Source: an uncultured Acidobacteriota bacterium
Lineage (GTDB): Bacteria > Acidobacteriota > Terriglobia > Terriglobales > Acidobacteriaceae
Assembly (NCBI GenBank): GCA_903851035.1
Contig: CAINND010000085.1
Span: 1 to 64,000 of the forward strand
Direction: 5' to 3'
Length of the DNA: 64,000 nucleotides
Below are positions 15,614-26,704 of the stretch, in pieces. The position numbers and the translations under genes are program-made. Position 1 is the stretch's first letter. The number at the start of each line of letters is the position of its first letter. The notes beneath the pieces are model-generated. The model was not told where the DNA came from. It did no database searches and saw only the letters and a list, made by a program, of their open reading frames with translations.

Positions 15614-17395
15614 TTAGCGCCGCTTCTCTGCCGCCTTCAGTGCGCGCTTTTCGGCGATGGCGCGCATCTCGCGCCCCATCGGAGTCTGGTTCATGATGAG
15701 CTGCTGAATAATCTGCACGACGGTGCCGGTGATGATGTACAGGCCCAGGCCGCTGGCCACGCTCCAGGTAAACATGGCGAACATCAGCGGAGTCATCATG
15801 TTCATCATCCGCTGCTGCTCCTTGCTCATGCCGCTGGCGGGCATCATGCGCTGCATCAGCACCATGCCGACGATGGTCAGGATGGGGATGATGTGCTTCG
15901 GGTCCGGCGCGCTCAAGTCGGTCAGGTAGAGCCAGCCGGCCTGGCGCAGCTCAATGGCGTTGCGCAGCATGGTGTAAAAGGCGAAGAGGAACGGCATCTG
16001 GATGATGAGCGGCAGGCATCCGCCCACCGGGTTGACGTCGTGCTCCTTGTAGAGCGCGGCGACCTCCTTGTTCATCTCCTGGCGGCGCGGGTCATCCAGT
16101 TTGAACTTCTTGTACTTCTCCTGGATGGCCGACATGTGCGGCGCCACCTTCTGCATCTTCATCGCGCTCTTAATCTGCGAGATGCGCAGCGGCAGCAGGG
16201 CGGCGTTAATCAGCACCGTCACCAGCACGATGGTCCAGCCCCAGTTCGGTGTCCAATGCTGCTGCGTCCAGCGCACCCAGGCAAACAGCGGGCGGCCGAT
16301 GAAGCCGAACATTCCAAAGTCGAGCGAGCCGCCCAGGTCCACACCGTTCACGCTGTGTACCGAGTCGAGCACGTCCACGGCCTTCGGACCGGCGAAGAGG
16401 CGCACGGAGCTCGGGCCGTTCATCGTTCCGGCGGCCACGCCCAGCACCTCGGCCTTGGTCTTATCGCCCTGCGGCTTAGAAGGGTCCTTGGCAATCTCAA
16501 TCGAATTGCGCAGCTCGGCGTAGGTCGTGCTCTGCGGATCGGTGGGCAGGAAGATCGCGCCAAAATATGCGTCGCTGACGCCTACCCACTGATAGCTGCC
16601 GCTGGTCATGCGGCCGCCGCTGATGCTGGCGCCCTTCTTGTCCAGCTTCAGGCGGGTCACATCCTTGCCGGTGGCAACGTAGTCGATGCGCTGCTCGGCG
16701 TAGCTGGGCATGCCTTCCGCGTCGCCAAAGCCGGCGGGCCATGCGGGCAGGGCCGTCACCCACTGATTGCCGCGGCGCACGCTGGTCTTAATGCCGATGA
16801 CGTAGCTGTCGTCAAAGGTGAATTCCTTCTTCACCGCCACGTCGCCATCAGCGTACTCAAAGCTCACATTCTTCGGCGAAGCGCCGGAGATGGCAGGGCT
16901 GCTGACGTAGAGCGCCGAATTCAGCTTCGCGCTCAGCGTGGCGTCGCCCGTCCACAGCGAAAGCGGAAGCCCATACTGGCCAGCCGCCTGCTGGTGGATC
17001 AGCTCCAACCCGGGCTTGCCTTCGTTGTCCTTGTATTTTTTCAGGATCCAGCTCTTCACCTGCGCGCCGCGATTGGTGAAGGTGATGCGGTACAGATCGT
17101 TCTCCACCACGGTGCTGCTCTCGGTGGAGGCCTGCACGCTGGTTGCGGGCTGGCTCACCGGTGCGGCCTTGCCTGCGGCGATGCTGCTGGCCGCCGGAGC
17201 GGTCACGGCAGCCGAAGCGCCTTGCGGCTGTGCCACCCTCTGCTCGGTCTTGGTATCGTTTTTTTGCTCGTTCTTGGGCTGCGGCTTACTTAAAAACTGT
17301 TGCGCCAAGACGAGCAGGATCATGGAGACGGCAAAGACGAGGATGACGCTCTTGTCCATGCCGGGCTGATTCTGCGGATTCTGGATCTCGCTCAC
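15614..17395 (-). CDS. yidC: Membrane protein insertase YidC
   Basis: A 593-aa insertase of the Gram-negative type. It has an N-terminal transmembrane anchor (MDKSVILVFAVSMILLVLAQ), a low-complexity linker rich in Ala, Gln and Lys, and a large periplasmic beta domain. The conserved five-helix core begins near residue 365 with WGWTIVLVTVLINAALLPL and contains KYKKFKLDDPRRQEMNKEVAALYKEH and NPVGGCLPLIIQMPFLFAFY. The start is GTG 17395 with no clear Shine-Dalgarno; MDKSV at 17359 is an alternative. It belongs to the rpmH-rnpA-yidD-yidC-khpB run. Confidence 0.95.
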   Translation of the reverse strand: MSEIQNPQNQPGMDKSVILVFAVSMILLVLAQQFLSKPQPKNEQKNDTKTEQRVAQPQGASAAVTAPAASSIAAGKAAPVSQPATSVQASTESSTVVENDLYRITFTNRGAQVKSWILKKYKDNEGKPGLELIHQQAAGQYGLPLSLWTGDATLSAKLNSALYVSSPAISGASPKNVSFEYADGDVAVKKEFTFDDSYVIGIKTSVRRGNQWVTALPAWPAGFGDAEGMPSYAEQRIDYVATGKDVTRLKLDKKGASISGGRMTSGSYQWVGVSDAYFGAIFLPTDPQSTTYAELRNSIEIAKDPSKPQGDKTKAEVLGVAAGTMNGPSSVRLFAGPKAVDVLDSVHSVNGVDLGGSLDFGMFGFIGRPLFAWVRWTQQHWTPNWGWTIVLVTVLINAALLPLRISQIKSAMKMQKVAPHMSAIQEKYKKFKLDDPRRQEMNKEVAALYKEHDVNPVGGCLPLIIQMPFLFAFYTMLRNAIELRQAGWLYLTDLSAPDPKHIIPILTIVGMVLMQRMMPASGMSKEQQRMMNMMTPLMFAMFTWSVASGLGLYIITGTVVQIIQQLIMNQTPMGREMRAIAEKRALKAAEKRR

Positions 17396-17452
17396 GATGC
17401 TGTGCCGATCGGGGCGGAGTCTGCCGCCCGCTGGAAATTTCCCACTGGGAAG

Positions 17453-17773
17453 TTAATGTCCTATGCATGCACGGCCGGCCTCAGCCAGCGGCGCCTTCTG
17501 ATGCAAATCCTGAGGATGCACATCCGTGCAATCCATATGCCCGTGGCTGCCGGCAAAATGCTCCGGCACGGGATCGAGCCCGCGCCCGCCGAAGGGCTGG
17601 CAGCGCAACAGCCGCCATAGGGCCAAAACAATTCCACGCGCCGCGCCATGCCGCACAACTGCCTCAGCGGCGTACTCCGAGCAGGTGGGCGTGTAGCGGC
17701 AGGCCACTGGCAGCCATGGCGAGAGCACGCGCTTGTAGCCGGCCAACAGCCAAAGCACAAAACGCTTGATCAT
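17453..17773 (-). CDS. yidD: Membrane protein insertion efficiency factor YidD
   Basis: A 106-aa protein with the family signature: amphipathic N-terminus [21 protein letters not shown], then [19 protein letters not shown] and [17 protein letters not shown]. It aids YidC-dependent insertion at the inner membrane. Its ATG overlaps the rnpA stop in ATGA, so translation is probably coupled. The C-terminal 35 residues after DPVP extend past the common end and are rich in His and Asp. Confidence 0.93.
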   Translation of the reverse strand: MIKRFVLWLLAGYKRVLSPWLPVACRYTPTCSEYAAEAVVRHGAARGIVLALWRLLRCQPFGGRGLDPVPEHFAGSHGHMDCTDVHPQDLHQKAPLAEAGRACIGH

Positions 17774-18267
17774 GCCTGGGCCTCCGGACGAGCACGGCGC
17801 GCGGGGCGATCACCGCCCATGCGCTCTGCGTTCTGCCGAATCACGCGGAAGGCCCGCTCGACCTCCTCGGAGATCGCGGTGAAGTCAGCCTTCAGCAGGC
17901 TCTTCTTCGGATTGATGACCACGTCGAGCGGCATGGGCAGGTTGGCCAGCGCGCCAAGATGATGGCGCACTGCCTCTCTGGTACGCCGCCGCATGCGGTT
18001 CCGTTCCACGCTGTCGCCCAGGGCGCGGCTCACGGTAAAGCCCACGCGCACCGGCCTGGCCTCTATGCGCGGGCGCAGACGCGGCGAAGTGCCCGCCCCG
18101 AAGGGCGTGGCGTCGGCATCGGCCTGGCGGCGCAGATAGAAGACGGTCATGTTCCCGGAGAAGTGGCGCCGCCCCTGTTCGTAGACCTTCCGGAAGTCGG
18201 CGTGCTTGCGCAGGTGCGCCGACTTAGGAAAGACGCCTTGGGGAGTTTCGCTCACGCTTGTATCCAC
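17770..18267 (-). CDS. rnpA: Ribonuclease P protein component
   Basis: The small basic protein subunit that assists RNase P RNA in tRNA 5' maturation. The 165-aa chain contains [43 protein letters not shown] (the RNR signature) and [22 protein letters not shown] proline- and arginine-rich insertion between residues 50 and 70 and a basic tail make it longer than the 120 residues usual in the family. The start is GTG 18267. It follows rpmH by 123 bp and overlaps yidD by 4 nt. Confidence 0.94.
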   Translation of the reverse strand: MDTSVSETPQGVFPKSAHLRKHADFRKVYEQGRRHFSGNMTVFYLRRQADADATPFGAGTSPRLRPRIEARPVRVGFTVSRALGDSVERNRMRRRTREAVRHHLGALANLPMPLDVVINPKKSLLKADFTAISEEVERAFRVIRQNAERMGGDRPARRARPEAQA

Positions 18268-18390
18268 CGTGGCGCAGGCGCCGCGGCGCCCGGCCCAGGC
18301 CTGTCTCAGGCTCTCACGCCACCGCCATACAGGCCGGAGGCGTTTACCGCGGTTGTCTGTGGCTGGGAACGGGTGTGATCCTGCGGTTGA

Positions 18391-18546
18391 TTAATCGCGG
18401 AAGCCGGCGCTGACGGAAACGCGCTTGCGTCCCTTGGCGCGGCGACGCGACAAAACGGCCTGGCCGCTCTTGGTCTTCATGCGCGCCCGGAATCCGTGCA
18501 CTTTGGCACGGCGGCGGCGATTGGGTTGAAACATACGCTTAGGCAT
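18391..18546 (-). CDS. rpmH: 50S ribosomal protein bL34
   Basis: A 51-aa, highly basic protein starting [20 protein letters not shown] and containing [21 protein letters not shown], the L34 signature. AGGAG lies 10 nt before the ATG. It is slightly longer than the usual 44-46 residues by a C-terminal extension. It is the first gene of the run to khpB, with a promoter just upstream. Confidence 0.96.
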   Translation of the reverse strand: MPKRMFQPNRRRRAKVHGFRARMKTKSGQAVLSRRRAKGRKRVSVSAGFRD

Positions 18547-18593
18547 TGAACTGGTTGCTCCTGCTTCAAGATTGGGTGAATGCGCAAGTAAAA

Positions 18594-18623
18594 AGTATAA
18601 ATGATTCGCCCCCTCAGGGCCAA
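18594..18623 (-). promoter_or_regulatory. Promoter of the rpmH operon
   Basis: On the minus strand, TTGGCC (18618-18623) and TATACT (18594-18599) are separated by 18 bp, about 50 bp upstream of the rpmH start. Confidence 0.6.
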
Positions 18624-18789
18624 TCCGCTCCCCAAAAGCTCTTTTCCGGGACTCCGCCGGGGGCTCGATGAAAAAAACTTCCCCCCACTGCACAGGGAGT
18701 GATGCAACCTGCAATTTGGCTCTTGACGAAGTGCCATCGGAAGGCGCAAAACGTAAAACACGAGTCGCAGGAATCGTTCGGAGGAGCTC

Positions 18790-18818
18790 TTGGGCCAGCC
18801 AGATAATCGTGCTAGTAT
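18790..18818 (+). promoter_or_regulatory. Candidate dnaA promoter
   Basis: TTGGGC (18790-18795), 17-bp spacer, TAGTAT (18813-18818). It would give a leader of about 240 nt before dnaA that contains the DnaA-type box at 19011, compatible with autoregulation. Confidence 0.4.
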
Positions 18819-19010
18819 CCGTTTGCGGCGATGTTGTTCCGGCCTATGGCCGCGCCGGTAGTTTTACCAGCGGCTCCCCGCTCCGCAACACAAAGCTCCA
18901 CAGGTAACTGATCGTCGAGCCTGTGCGGCTGTAGATTTTGTTCAGCGACGACATTTTGAAATCCGTCCAGCCAGGCCCCAAAAGGGGCTCCTCCGCGGCA
19001 TTTTCCACAG

Positions 19011-19019
19011 CGCCGGGCA
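19011..19019 (+). other. DnaA-type box upstream of dnaA
   Basis: TTTTCCACA fits the relaxed DnaA box TTWTNCACA and lies 43 bp before the dnaA ATG. Confidence 0.5.
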
Positions 19020-19062
19020 GGGGTTTTTGCGGCCTGTAGCTTTTTAGGACAACGGTTGGTAC

Positions 19063-20448
19063 ATGTCAGCATTGGCTACATCCACCTCGAATCCGTGGTT
19101 GCAAATCCTCAACGCACTTGAGAAGAAGGTCAACCGTCACTCCTACGACACATGGTTCAAGCCCACGCGCTTCAGCCACGACGCCGACGGAAAGCTCTTC
19201 GTCTCCGTCCCCTCACAGGAGTTCTGCACCATCGGCGAGCGCTACAACGACCTGATCCTTGAGGCCATTGAGAACCTTGGCATGGAGTACCGCGACGTGG
19301 AGTTCGTACCCGCGCCGCCCGAGCCTGAAGCTCCTCCGGCCATTGTGCGCCACAACGGAGGCTTTGCCGCCCCCGCGGCCGCCCCGGCGCGCACCGGCAT
19401 TGCGCAGAGCCGCTTTGACTTTGACGGTGCCGCCCAGCTCAATCCGCGCTACACCTTCAACGGATTCGTCATCGGCACCGGCAACCAGTTCGCTCATGCC
19501 GCCGCCCTGGCCGTGGCCACCCAGCCCGGCAAGGCCTACAACCCGCTCTTTCTGTATGGCGGCGTTGGCATGGGCAAGACGCACCTGATGCAGGCCATTG
19601 GCCACGAGGTGAAGTTGCGCCAGCCGGAGGCTTCGATCCTCTACCTCAGCTCGGAGAAGTTCACCAACGAGCTGATTAACAGCATCAAGCACGACAAGAT
19701 GGTTGGCTTCCGCGACCGCTTCCGCGGCGTGGACGTGCTGCTGGTGGACGACATTCAGTTTTTGGCCGGTAAGGAGCGCACCCAGGAGGAGTTCTTCCAC
19801 ACCTTCAACGCCCTGCATGAGACCAACCGCCAGATCGTCATCGCCAGCGACCGCTCGCCCAAGGAACTGGCCGACATCGAGGATCGCTTGCGCTCGCGCT
19901 TTGAGTGGGGCTTGATCGCCGACATTCAGCCGCCCGACCTTGAGACCAAGATCGCCATCCTGCAAAAGAAGGCGGAGAGCGAGAACGTCAGCCTGCCCGA
20001 TGACGTCTGCCAGTACATCGCCAGCAGTATCCGCAGCAATGTGCGCGAACTGGAAGGGGCGTTGATTCGCCTCTCGGCCTACGCCTCACTGACCGGCACG
20101 GAGATCACACTGGCCACCACGCAGCAGGTGTTGAAGAACATCATCGACCAGCAGAGCCGCAAGGTGACCATTGAGGCCATTCAGAAGGCCGCCAGCGAGC
20201 AGTTCGGCCTGCGCATCCCGGAGATCAAGGCGAAGAACAACTCGCGCCAGATCGTCTTCCCGCGCCAGATTGCGATGTACCTATGCAAACACCTCACCGA
20301 GGCCAGCCTGCCGGAAATCGGCCGCCAGTTCGGCGGAAAGCACCACACCACGGTGCTGCACTCGATTGACAAGATCAGCGAACTGCGCAAGACGGACAAG
20401 GATTTGAACAGGTTACTCAACAAGCTGACCGAACAACTCGGCAACTAG
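19063..20448 (+). CDS. dnaA: Chromosomal replication initiator DnaA
   Basis: A 461-aa AAA+ initiator that binds DnaA boxes and opens oriC. Domain I is at residues 1-85, with WLQILNALEKKVNRHSYDTWF. A short Ala/Pro-rich domain II follows. Domain III has Walker A GGVGMGKTHLMQAIG near residue 167 and Walker B VDVLLVDDIQFLAGKERTQEE near residue 225. Domain IV carries the DNA-binding signature KHLTEASLPEIGRQFGGKHHTTVLHS. The start ATG 19063 is conserved in position; AGGA is 12 nt upstream. It is followed by dnaN and gyrB on the same strand. Confidence 0.98.
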   Translation: MSALATSTSNPWLQILNALEKKVNRHSYDTWFKPTRFSHDADGKLFVSVPSQEFCTIGERYNDLILEAIENLGMEYRDVEFVPAPPEPEAPPAIVRHNGGFAAPAAAPARTGIAQSRFDFDGAAQLNPRYTFNGFVIGTGNQFAHAAALAVATQPGKAYNPLFLYGGVGMGKTHLMQAIGHEVKLRQPEASILYLSSEKFTNELINSIKHDKMVGFRDRFRGVDVLLVDDIQFLAGKERTQEEFFHTFNALHETNRQIVIASDRSPKELADIEDRLRSRFEWGLIADIQPPDLETKIAILQKKAESENVSLPDDVCQYIASSIRSNVRELEGALIRLSAYASLTGTEITLATTQQVLKNIIDQQSRKVTIEAIQKAASEQFGLRIPEIKAKNNSRQIVFPRQIAMYLCKHLTEASLPEIGRQFGGKHHTTVLHSIDKISELRKTDKDLNRLLNKLTEQLGN

Positions 20449-21046
20449 AAACCACGCCCGGTGAACGCTTTACGCGTCCCGGGCATTTTTGTGCCTGCTT
20501 TCTCCTCGACCATCGCCTGTGGAGCGGCTGTGTGAATTGAGTACAAGTCGGTGGAAACCGCCAGGGCTGGAAAATTATCCTCATTCCGCGATATTTTGAG
20601 CACTCTTATTCCCCGCTGTTTTGGTCCCCAAGTTGATAAAAATAAACTACTAATCTCTTTTTCCACTTTTCCGCAGTGCCTACTGCTACTTCTATGTTTT
20701 TATAGTGTTTTGCAGTTAGAGGGTCTTAGTAACAATTAAGTCCACGGCTACGACTTTTTCAGAAATCAGAGTTCGGATTGGTTGTGGCATCATCCTGGGG
20801 GCCAATAATTTAGCGGGAACGCACAAAATAATCCATATAGGTGTTGAACCATATACTTGGCTCTCGCTTGCGTGGCTGGAGAGTGGTAGAGTTGCAGTGT
20901 TTTCAACGCGCAGAGCCAGCTTGAGGGATAGTCACAGCTTTCCACAGCCGTCCTCAGCCCTGGACTCTGTTATAAGTGCAAGTGATAGCCAATGAAGGGT
21001 TTTAAGGGCTATCATGCGGAAGACTGCCACCGTTCAAGGAACCGCC
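20449..21046. other. oriC: dnaA-dnaN intergenic region, candidate oriC
   Basis: 598 bp without genes, markedly richer in A and T than the flanks, especially 20570-20830. DnaA-like 9-mers with one mismatch occur: TTATCCTCA near 20576, TTTTCCACT near 20660 and CTTTCCACA near 20938. No perfect TTATCCACA is seen. The dnaA terminator occupies 20456-20490. A dnaA-dnaN gap of this size and composition is a common oriC position in bacteria. The call is inferred from location and composition. Confidence 0.55.
20456..20490 (+). terminator. Terminator after dnaA
   Basis: Outer stem GCCCGG/CCGGGC (20456-20461 with 20479-20484) with an inner ACGC/GCGT stem, followed by ATTTTT. Confidence 0.7.
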
Positions 21047-22159
21047 ATGGAGATCACGGTCAGTAAAGCCGACCTGCTGAAGGAACTCACTGCGACCCAG
21101 GGCGTCGTCGAACGTAAGACGACCATCCCCATCCTGTCCAATTTTCTTTTTGAAGCCGCCGATGGCGAGTTGACGATCACTGCCACGGACTTGGATCTGA
21201 GCCTGCGTACCAGTTGCAAGGCCACGGTCAAAAAGGATGGCGCCTGCACGATTCCCGCCCGCAAGTTGTACGACTACGTAAAGTTGCTGGGCGATGGTGA
21301 CGTTGCCATCAAGGTGCTGGAAAATCATTGGGTCAACATTCGCGCCGGCCGCAGCAACACCAAGATGGTCGGCATGGCGCGCTCGAACTTCCCCAGTGTG
21401 CCAACCTTCCCCACTTCGGGCGTAGTGAAGATTCCCGCGGCGGCCTTCCGCATGCTGATCAGCAAGACGGTATTTGCCATCAGCAACGAAGAGTCGCGCT
21501 ACACGCTGAACGGCGCGCTGATGGTGTTGAAGCCGGAGTCGATCACCATGGTCGCCACCGACGGACACCGCCTGGCTCACATCGTGCGCGACGGGCTGGC
21601 CTTTGATATCACCGGCGAAGTGAAGACATTGATTCCGCGCAAGGCCATGGTGGAACTGCTGAGCTTGCTCAGTGCGCCGGACATCGAATACGTTGAATTT
21701 GCCAAGGACGACGCGACGCTGTTCTTTCGCCTGGGCTCGCGCCTGCTGACCTCGCGGCAGTTGACGGGGCAGTTCCCCAACTACGAGGCCGTGCTGCCCA
21801 AGGAGCACAACAAGAGCGTCAGCGTGCGCACCAGCGAGCTGCAGTCGGCTATTCAGCGCGTGGCGCAGTTTGCCGACGAGCGCTCGGGCGCCATCAAGAT
21901 GCGCTTTGAGAAGAACGAGGTGCGCGTCAGCTCCAGCTCCACCGAGACCGGCGAATCCGAGGACTCGATTGAGACCGATTACGACGGCGAGACGCTCTCC
22001 ATCGGCTTCAACTCGCAGTACCTGGTGGAATTCCTGAAGGCCACGGAGAGCGACACGGTGCGCATCGAGTTCAAGGACTCGCAGTCGGCCGGGCAGCTCC
22101 GCCCCGAGGGAATCGACGAGTACAAGTACCGCTACGTCGTGATGCCAATGCGCATCTGA
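21047..22159 (+). CDS. dnaN: DNA polymerase III beta subunit (sliding clamp)
   Basis: The ring-shaped processivity clamp. ATG 21047 gives 370 aa, matching the family, and is preceded by AAGGA at 6 nt; ATG 21014 would add 11 unusual residues. Visible segments include MEITVSKADLLKELTATQGVVERKTTIPILSNFL at the start, TDLDLSL, MVATDGHRLA near residue 170, and the C-terminal YKYRYVVMPMRI with the P-M-R end typical of clamps. A terminator follows. Confidence 0.97.
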   Translation: MEITVSKADLLKELTATQGVVERKTTIPILSNFLFEAADGELTITATDLDLSLRTSCKATVKKDGACTIPARKLYDYVKLLGDGDVAIKVLENHWVNIRAGRSNTKMVGMARSNFPSVPTFPTSGVVKIPAAAFRMLISKTVFAISNEESRYTLNGALMVLKPESITMVATDGHRLAHIVRDGLAFDITGEVKTLIPRKAMVELLSLLSAPDIEYVEFAKDDATLFFRLGSRLLTSRQLTGQFPNYEAVLPKEHNKSVSVRTSELQSAIQRVAQFADERSGAIKMRFEKNEVRVSSSSTETGESEDSIETDYDGETLSIGFNSQYLVEFLKATESDTVRIEFKDSQSAGQLRPEGIDEYKYRYVVMPMRI

Positions 22160-22182
22160 GGATAGCCTGAGGAAAATTTTTC

Positions 22183-22212
22183 GGCGGAGCCCACACGGGC
22201 TCCGCCATTTTG
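22183..22212 (+). terminator. Terminator after dnaN
   Basis: Perfect 10-bp stem GGCGGAGCCC/GGGCTCCGCC with ACAC loop (22183-22206), then ATTTTG. Confidence 0.85.
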
Positions 22213-22216
22213 TTGG

Positions 22217-22225
22217 TGTGGATAA
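22217..22225 (-). other. Perfect DnaA box between dnaN and gyrB
   Basis: TGTGGATAA on the plus strand is the exact complement of the consensus box TTATCCACA. It is the only perfect match I found in the origin region and lies just beyond the dnaN terminator, 178 bp before gyrB. It may belong to the origin or regulate gyrB. Confidence 0.6.
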
Positions 22226-22393
22226 AGGCCCGAAGAAGCGCGTTTTCTCTAGTGTTTTCTTATCCATCGTGCGGCGGAAAATACTATCTGAAAGGGCACA
22301 ATCAACAGGGACGAAGAGATGGCGCAAAAGTCGGTTTTAACTGTATTAATATCAATTACTTACAAAGAGTCACGCGGAGGCGTTTTGTGCTAA

Positions 22394-25066
<2,673 letters not shown>

Positions 25067-25084
25067 CTCCGCGACAGAAACACG

Positions 25085-25121
25085 AACGCCGCAGACGCTT
25101 AATTGCGCTGCGGCGTTTTTG
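25085..25121 (+). terminator. Terminator after gyrB
   Basis: AACGCCGCA (25085-25093) pairs with TGCGGCGTT (25109-25117), followed by TTT; it separates gyrB from the convergent efp. Confidence 0.8.
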
Positions 25122-25149
25122 CGTGTGCAAAAAGCTGTGAATCGGTGCG

Positions 25150-25728
25150 CTAAGCGCGGCCGGCGAAGTCGCGCGTCTCCGTGCTGACCTTGATCTTTTC
25201 GCCGGACTTGATGAAGAGCGGCACGCGGATTTCGATGCCGGTCTCCAGGGTGGCAGCCTTGGTGACGTTGCCGCCGCCGGCGGTGTCGCCGCGCGCGCCC
25301 GGCTCGGTGTAAGTGACGGAGAGCTCGACCTGGTTGGGCAGCTCGATGCCGATGGGCGAGCCGTTGAACTTGACGACCTCGATGATGGCGCCTTCAAGGA
25401 GGAAGTCGAGAGCGTCGCCAATCATTCCCGCGCCCAGTGTGTGCGTCTCAAAGCTGTCCTGGTCGAGGAAGTGAGAGCCGTCGCCATCGCTGTAAAGATA
25501 GCTGGCCTTCACCTGATCCAAGTCGGGCTCCTTGAACTTGTCGCTGGCCTTGAAGGTCTTGTCGAAGACGGCGCGGGTGAGCAGATTGCGCATCTTCAGG
25601 CGGACAAGCGTCTGCCCGCCGCGGGCGGTGGGGGTGTTCACCTCGGCATCCAGGCAGTGGTAGGGCACGCCATCGAGCTCGAAAAACATCTTGCGCTTTA
25701 TGTCAATTGCATCCAGTAGTGCGGCCAT
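25150..25728 (-). CDS. efp: Elongation factor P with PTARG (YeiP/EfpL-like) loop
   Basis: A 192-aa factor that rescues ribosomes stalled at consecutive prolines. The three-domain EF-P layout is intact, ending EIRVPLFIKSGEKIKVSTETRDFAGRA. ATG 25728 has AGAGGAAAC just upstream; an in-frame start at 25773 is less likely. The beta-loop that reaches the peptidyl-transferase centre reads TPTARGGQT (residues 32-40), with Arg36 where classical E. coli EF-P has the PGKGQ loop with modifiable Lys34. It resembles the SPTARGA loop of E. coli YeiP/EfpL. No modification enzyme (EpmA or EarP) is seen in the window. Confidence 0.92.
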   Translation of the reverse strand: MAALLDAIDIKRKMFFELDGVPYHCLDAEVNTPTARGGQTLVRLKMRNLLTRAVFDKTFKASDKFKEPDLDQVKASYLYSDGDGSHFLDQDSFETHTLGAGMIGDALDFLLEGAIIEVVKFNGSPIGIELPNQVELSVTYTEPGARGDTAGGGNVTKAATLETGIEIRVPLFIKSGEKIKVSTETRDFAGRA

Positions 25729-25781
25729 GTTTCCTCTCACAAAAACGGCGCACATCGCGGCGCGCCTGCCCAATAAGAATA

Positions 25782-26033
25782 TCAGCCGCAGGGCGCGGCA
25801 GGCGAGGGGGACGAGGCGGATACTTCGATAACAGGCGAGGAGTTTGAGGGCGAAGTCGCGGCAAAGACCCAGCGCTCGCCCAGCAAGGGATGCGCTGTGA
25901 ACAGCCGCTCGAGTATGGCAACGGCGGCCAACTGGAAGGCCATGCCGATCAAGCCGACGAGATTAAAGCGGCACCAGCGGACAAACACCGTGCGCACTGG
26001 CGCTGCAAAGAACGAACTCACACTGGCGCTCAT
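25782..26033 (-). CDS. Truncated GtrA-like membrane protein, possible remnant
   Basis: 83 residues starting at ATG 26033, which overlaps the upstream stop in ATGA. The first half (VRWCRFNLVGLIGMAFQLAAVAILERLF) resembles the first membrane helix of GtrA-type proteins, flippase-associated membrane proteins of four helices and about 130 residues. The normal middle helices are missing: after AHPLL the chain goes directly to GERWVF, like the end of the GtrA core, and then to a low-complexity Ser/Pro tail. An internal in-frame deletion is the simplest reading. It could still be a small membrane protein, but is more likely decaying. Confidence 0.5.
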   Translation of the reverse strand: MSASVSSFFAAPVRTVFVRWCRFNLVGLIGMAFQLAAVAILERLFTAHPLLGERWVFAATSPSNSSPVIEVSASSPSPAAPCG

Positions 26034-26704
26034 GGCAGCGGCTCCTGGCGGCTCAGTTCTCCGGCATGGCGCAGGGTGGAAAACATCGCCATGGCAAACA
26101 TTCCCATCGAGGCGATAAGGCCGCCGAGATCGAAGAGCAGCAGGCGATGGCCGGCGACGTGGCACCAGGGGCTGCGCAGCAGGGCCAGGTTGCCAAGGCA
26201 GAGAAGCAGGCGGATTTCCGTTGGGCCAAAGATTCCTTGCGACAGATGGAAGCGGCCGACGGTATGCGTTGCCAGATAGCTCTCTCCGCTGAGCAGCAGA
26301 AAGGCGACCAGCATGATGGCCGCCGTTGCCGGATGCAAAAAACCGGAGAAGGCGAGCCCGCCCATCAGCGCAATTGAGCCAAAGAGGTCAGCCATGTGGT
26401 CCACGTAAAAGCCGTAGCGGGGTCGCTGCTGATTGCGCACGCGCGCCAGCGTGCCATCCAGGCTATCGCCCAGCCAGTTCATGGCGATGCACAGGATTCC
26501 CACAAGGAGCCATCGGCGGTCGCGGGAGGCAAAGGCGTAGTAGGCCCCTGCGGCGATTTGTGCAAGCAGGCCAAGGCCGGTGAGCTGGTCGCTGGTGAGC
26601 CACGCGGGCGCGCGGTGCGCCATCCAAACCAACGCACGCTTTTCTACCTGGGCGCTCAGCGAGTGGTTGATGCGAACTTCCGGCGTGTAGTGTGTGGTGG
26701 TCAT
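26030..26704 (-). CDS. CDP-alcohol phosphatidyltransferase family protein
   Basis: A 224-aa integral membrane enzyme with the family active-site motif DGxxAR...GxxxDxxxD: GDSLDGTLARVRNQQRPRYGFYVDH, near residues 80-105, followed by MAD. Such enzymes transfer a phosphoalcohol from CDP-alcohol to a second alcohol in phospholipid or inositol-lipid synthesis; the substrate cannot be told. About six hydrophobic segments are visible. It overlaps its neighbours on both sides by ATGA, so it forms a tight operon with the START-like gene upstream and the GtrA-like gene downstream. Confidence 0.85.
   Translation of the reverse strand: MTTTHYTPEVRINHSLSAQVEKRALVWMAHRAPAWLTSDQLTGLGLLAQIAAGAYYAFASRDRRWLLVGILCIAMNWLGDSLDGTLARVRNQQRPRYGFYVDHMADLFGSIALMGGLAFSGFLHPATAAIMLVAFLLLSGESYLATHTVGRFHLSQGIFGPTEIRLLLCLGNLALLRSPWCHVAGHRLLLFDLGGLIASMGMFAMAMFSTLRHAGELSRQEPLP

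Larger units (their letters stand above)
18547..19062. other. rpmH-dnaA intergenic region (516 bp)
   Basis: Divergent promoter region between rpmH and dnaA. It holds the rpmH promoter (18594-18623, minus), a candidate dnaA promoter (18790-18818, plus) and one DnaA-type 9-mer, TTTTCCACA at 19011-19019. No credible protein-coding frame is seen. It could contribute to the replication origin, though the dnaA-dnaN gap is more AT-rich. Confidence 0.6.

Noticed and set aside
15326-17293. Long open frame opposite yidC (about 655 codons)
   Set aside because: It is a GC-rich antisense shadow: its composition (Ala, His, Arg, Leu) has no domain and yidC on the other strand is certain.
26033-26165. N-terminal extension of the GtrA-like frame
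   Set aside because: The residues before ATG 26033 are Arg/Pro-rich and overlap the end of the phosphatidyltransferase gene; the ATGA overlap gives a better start.
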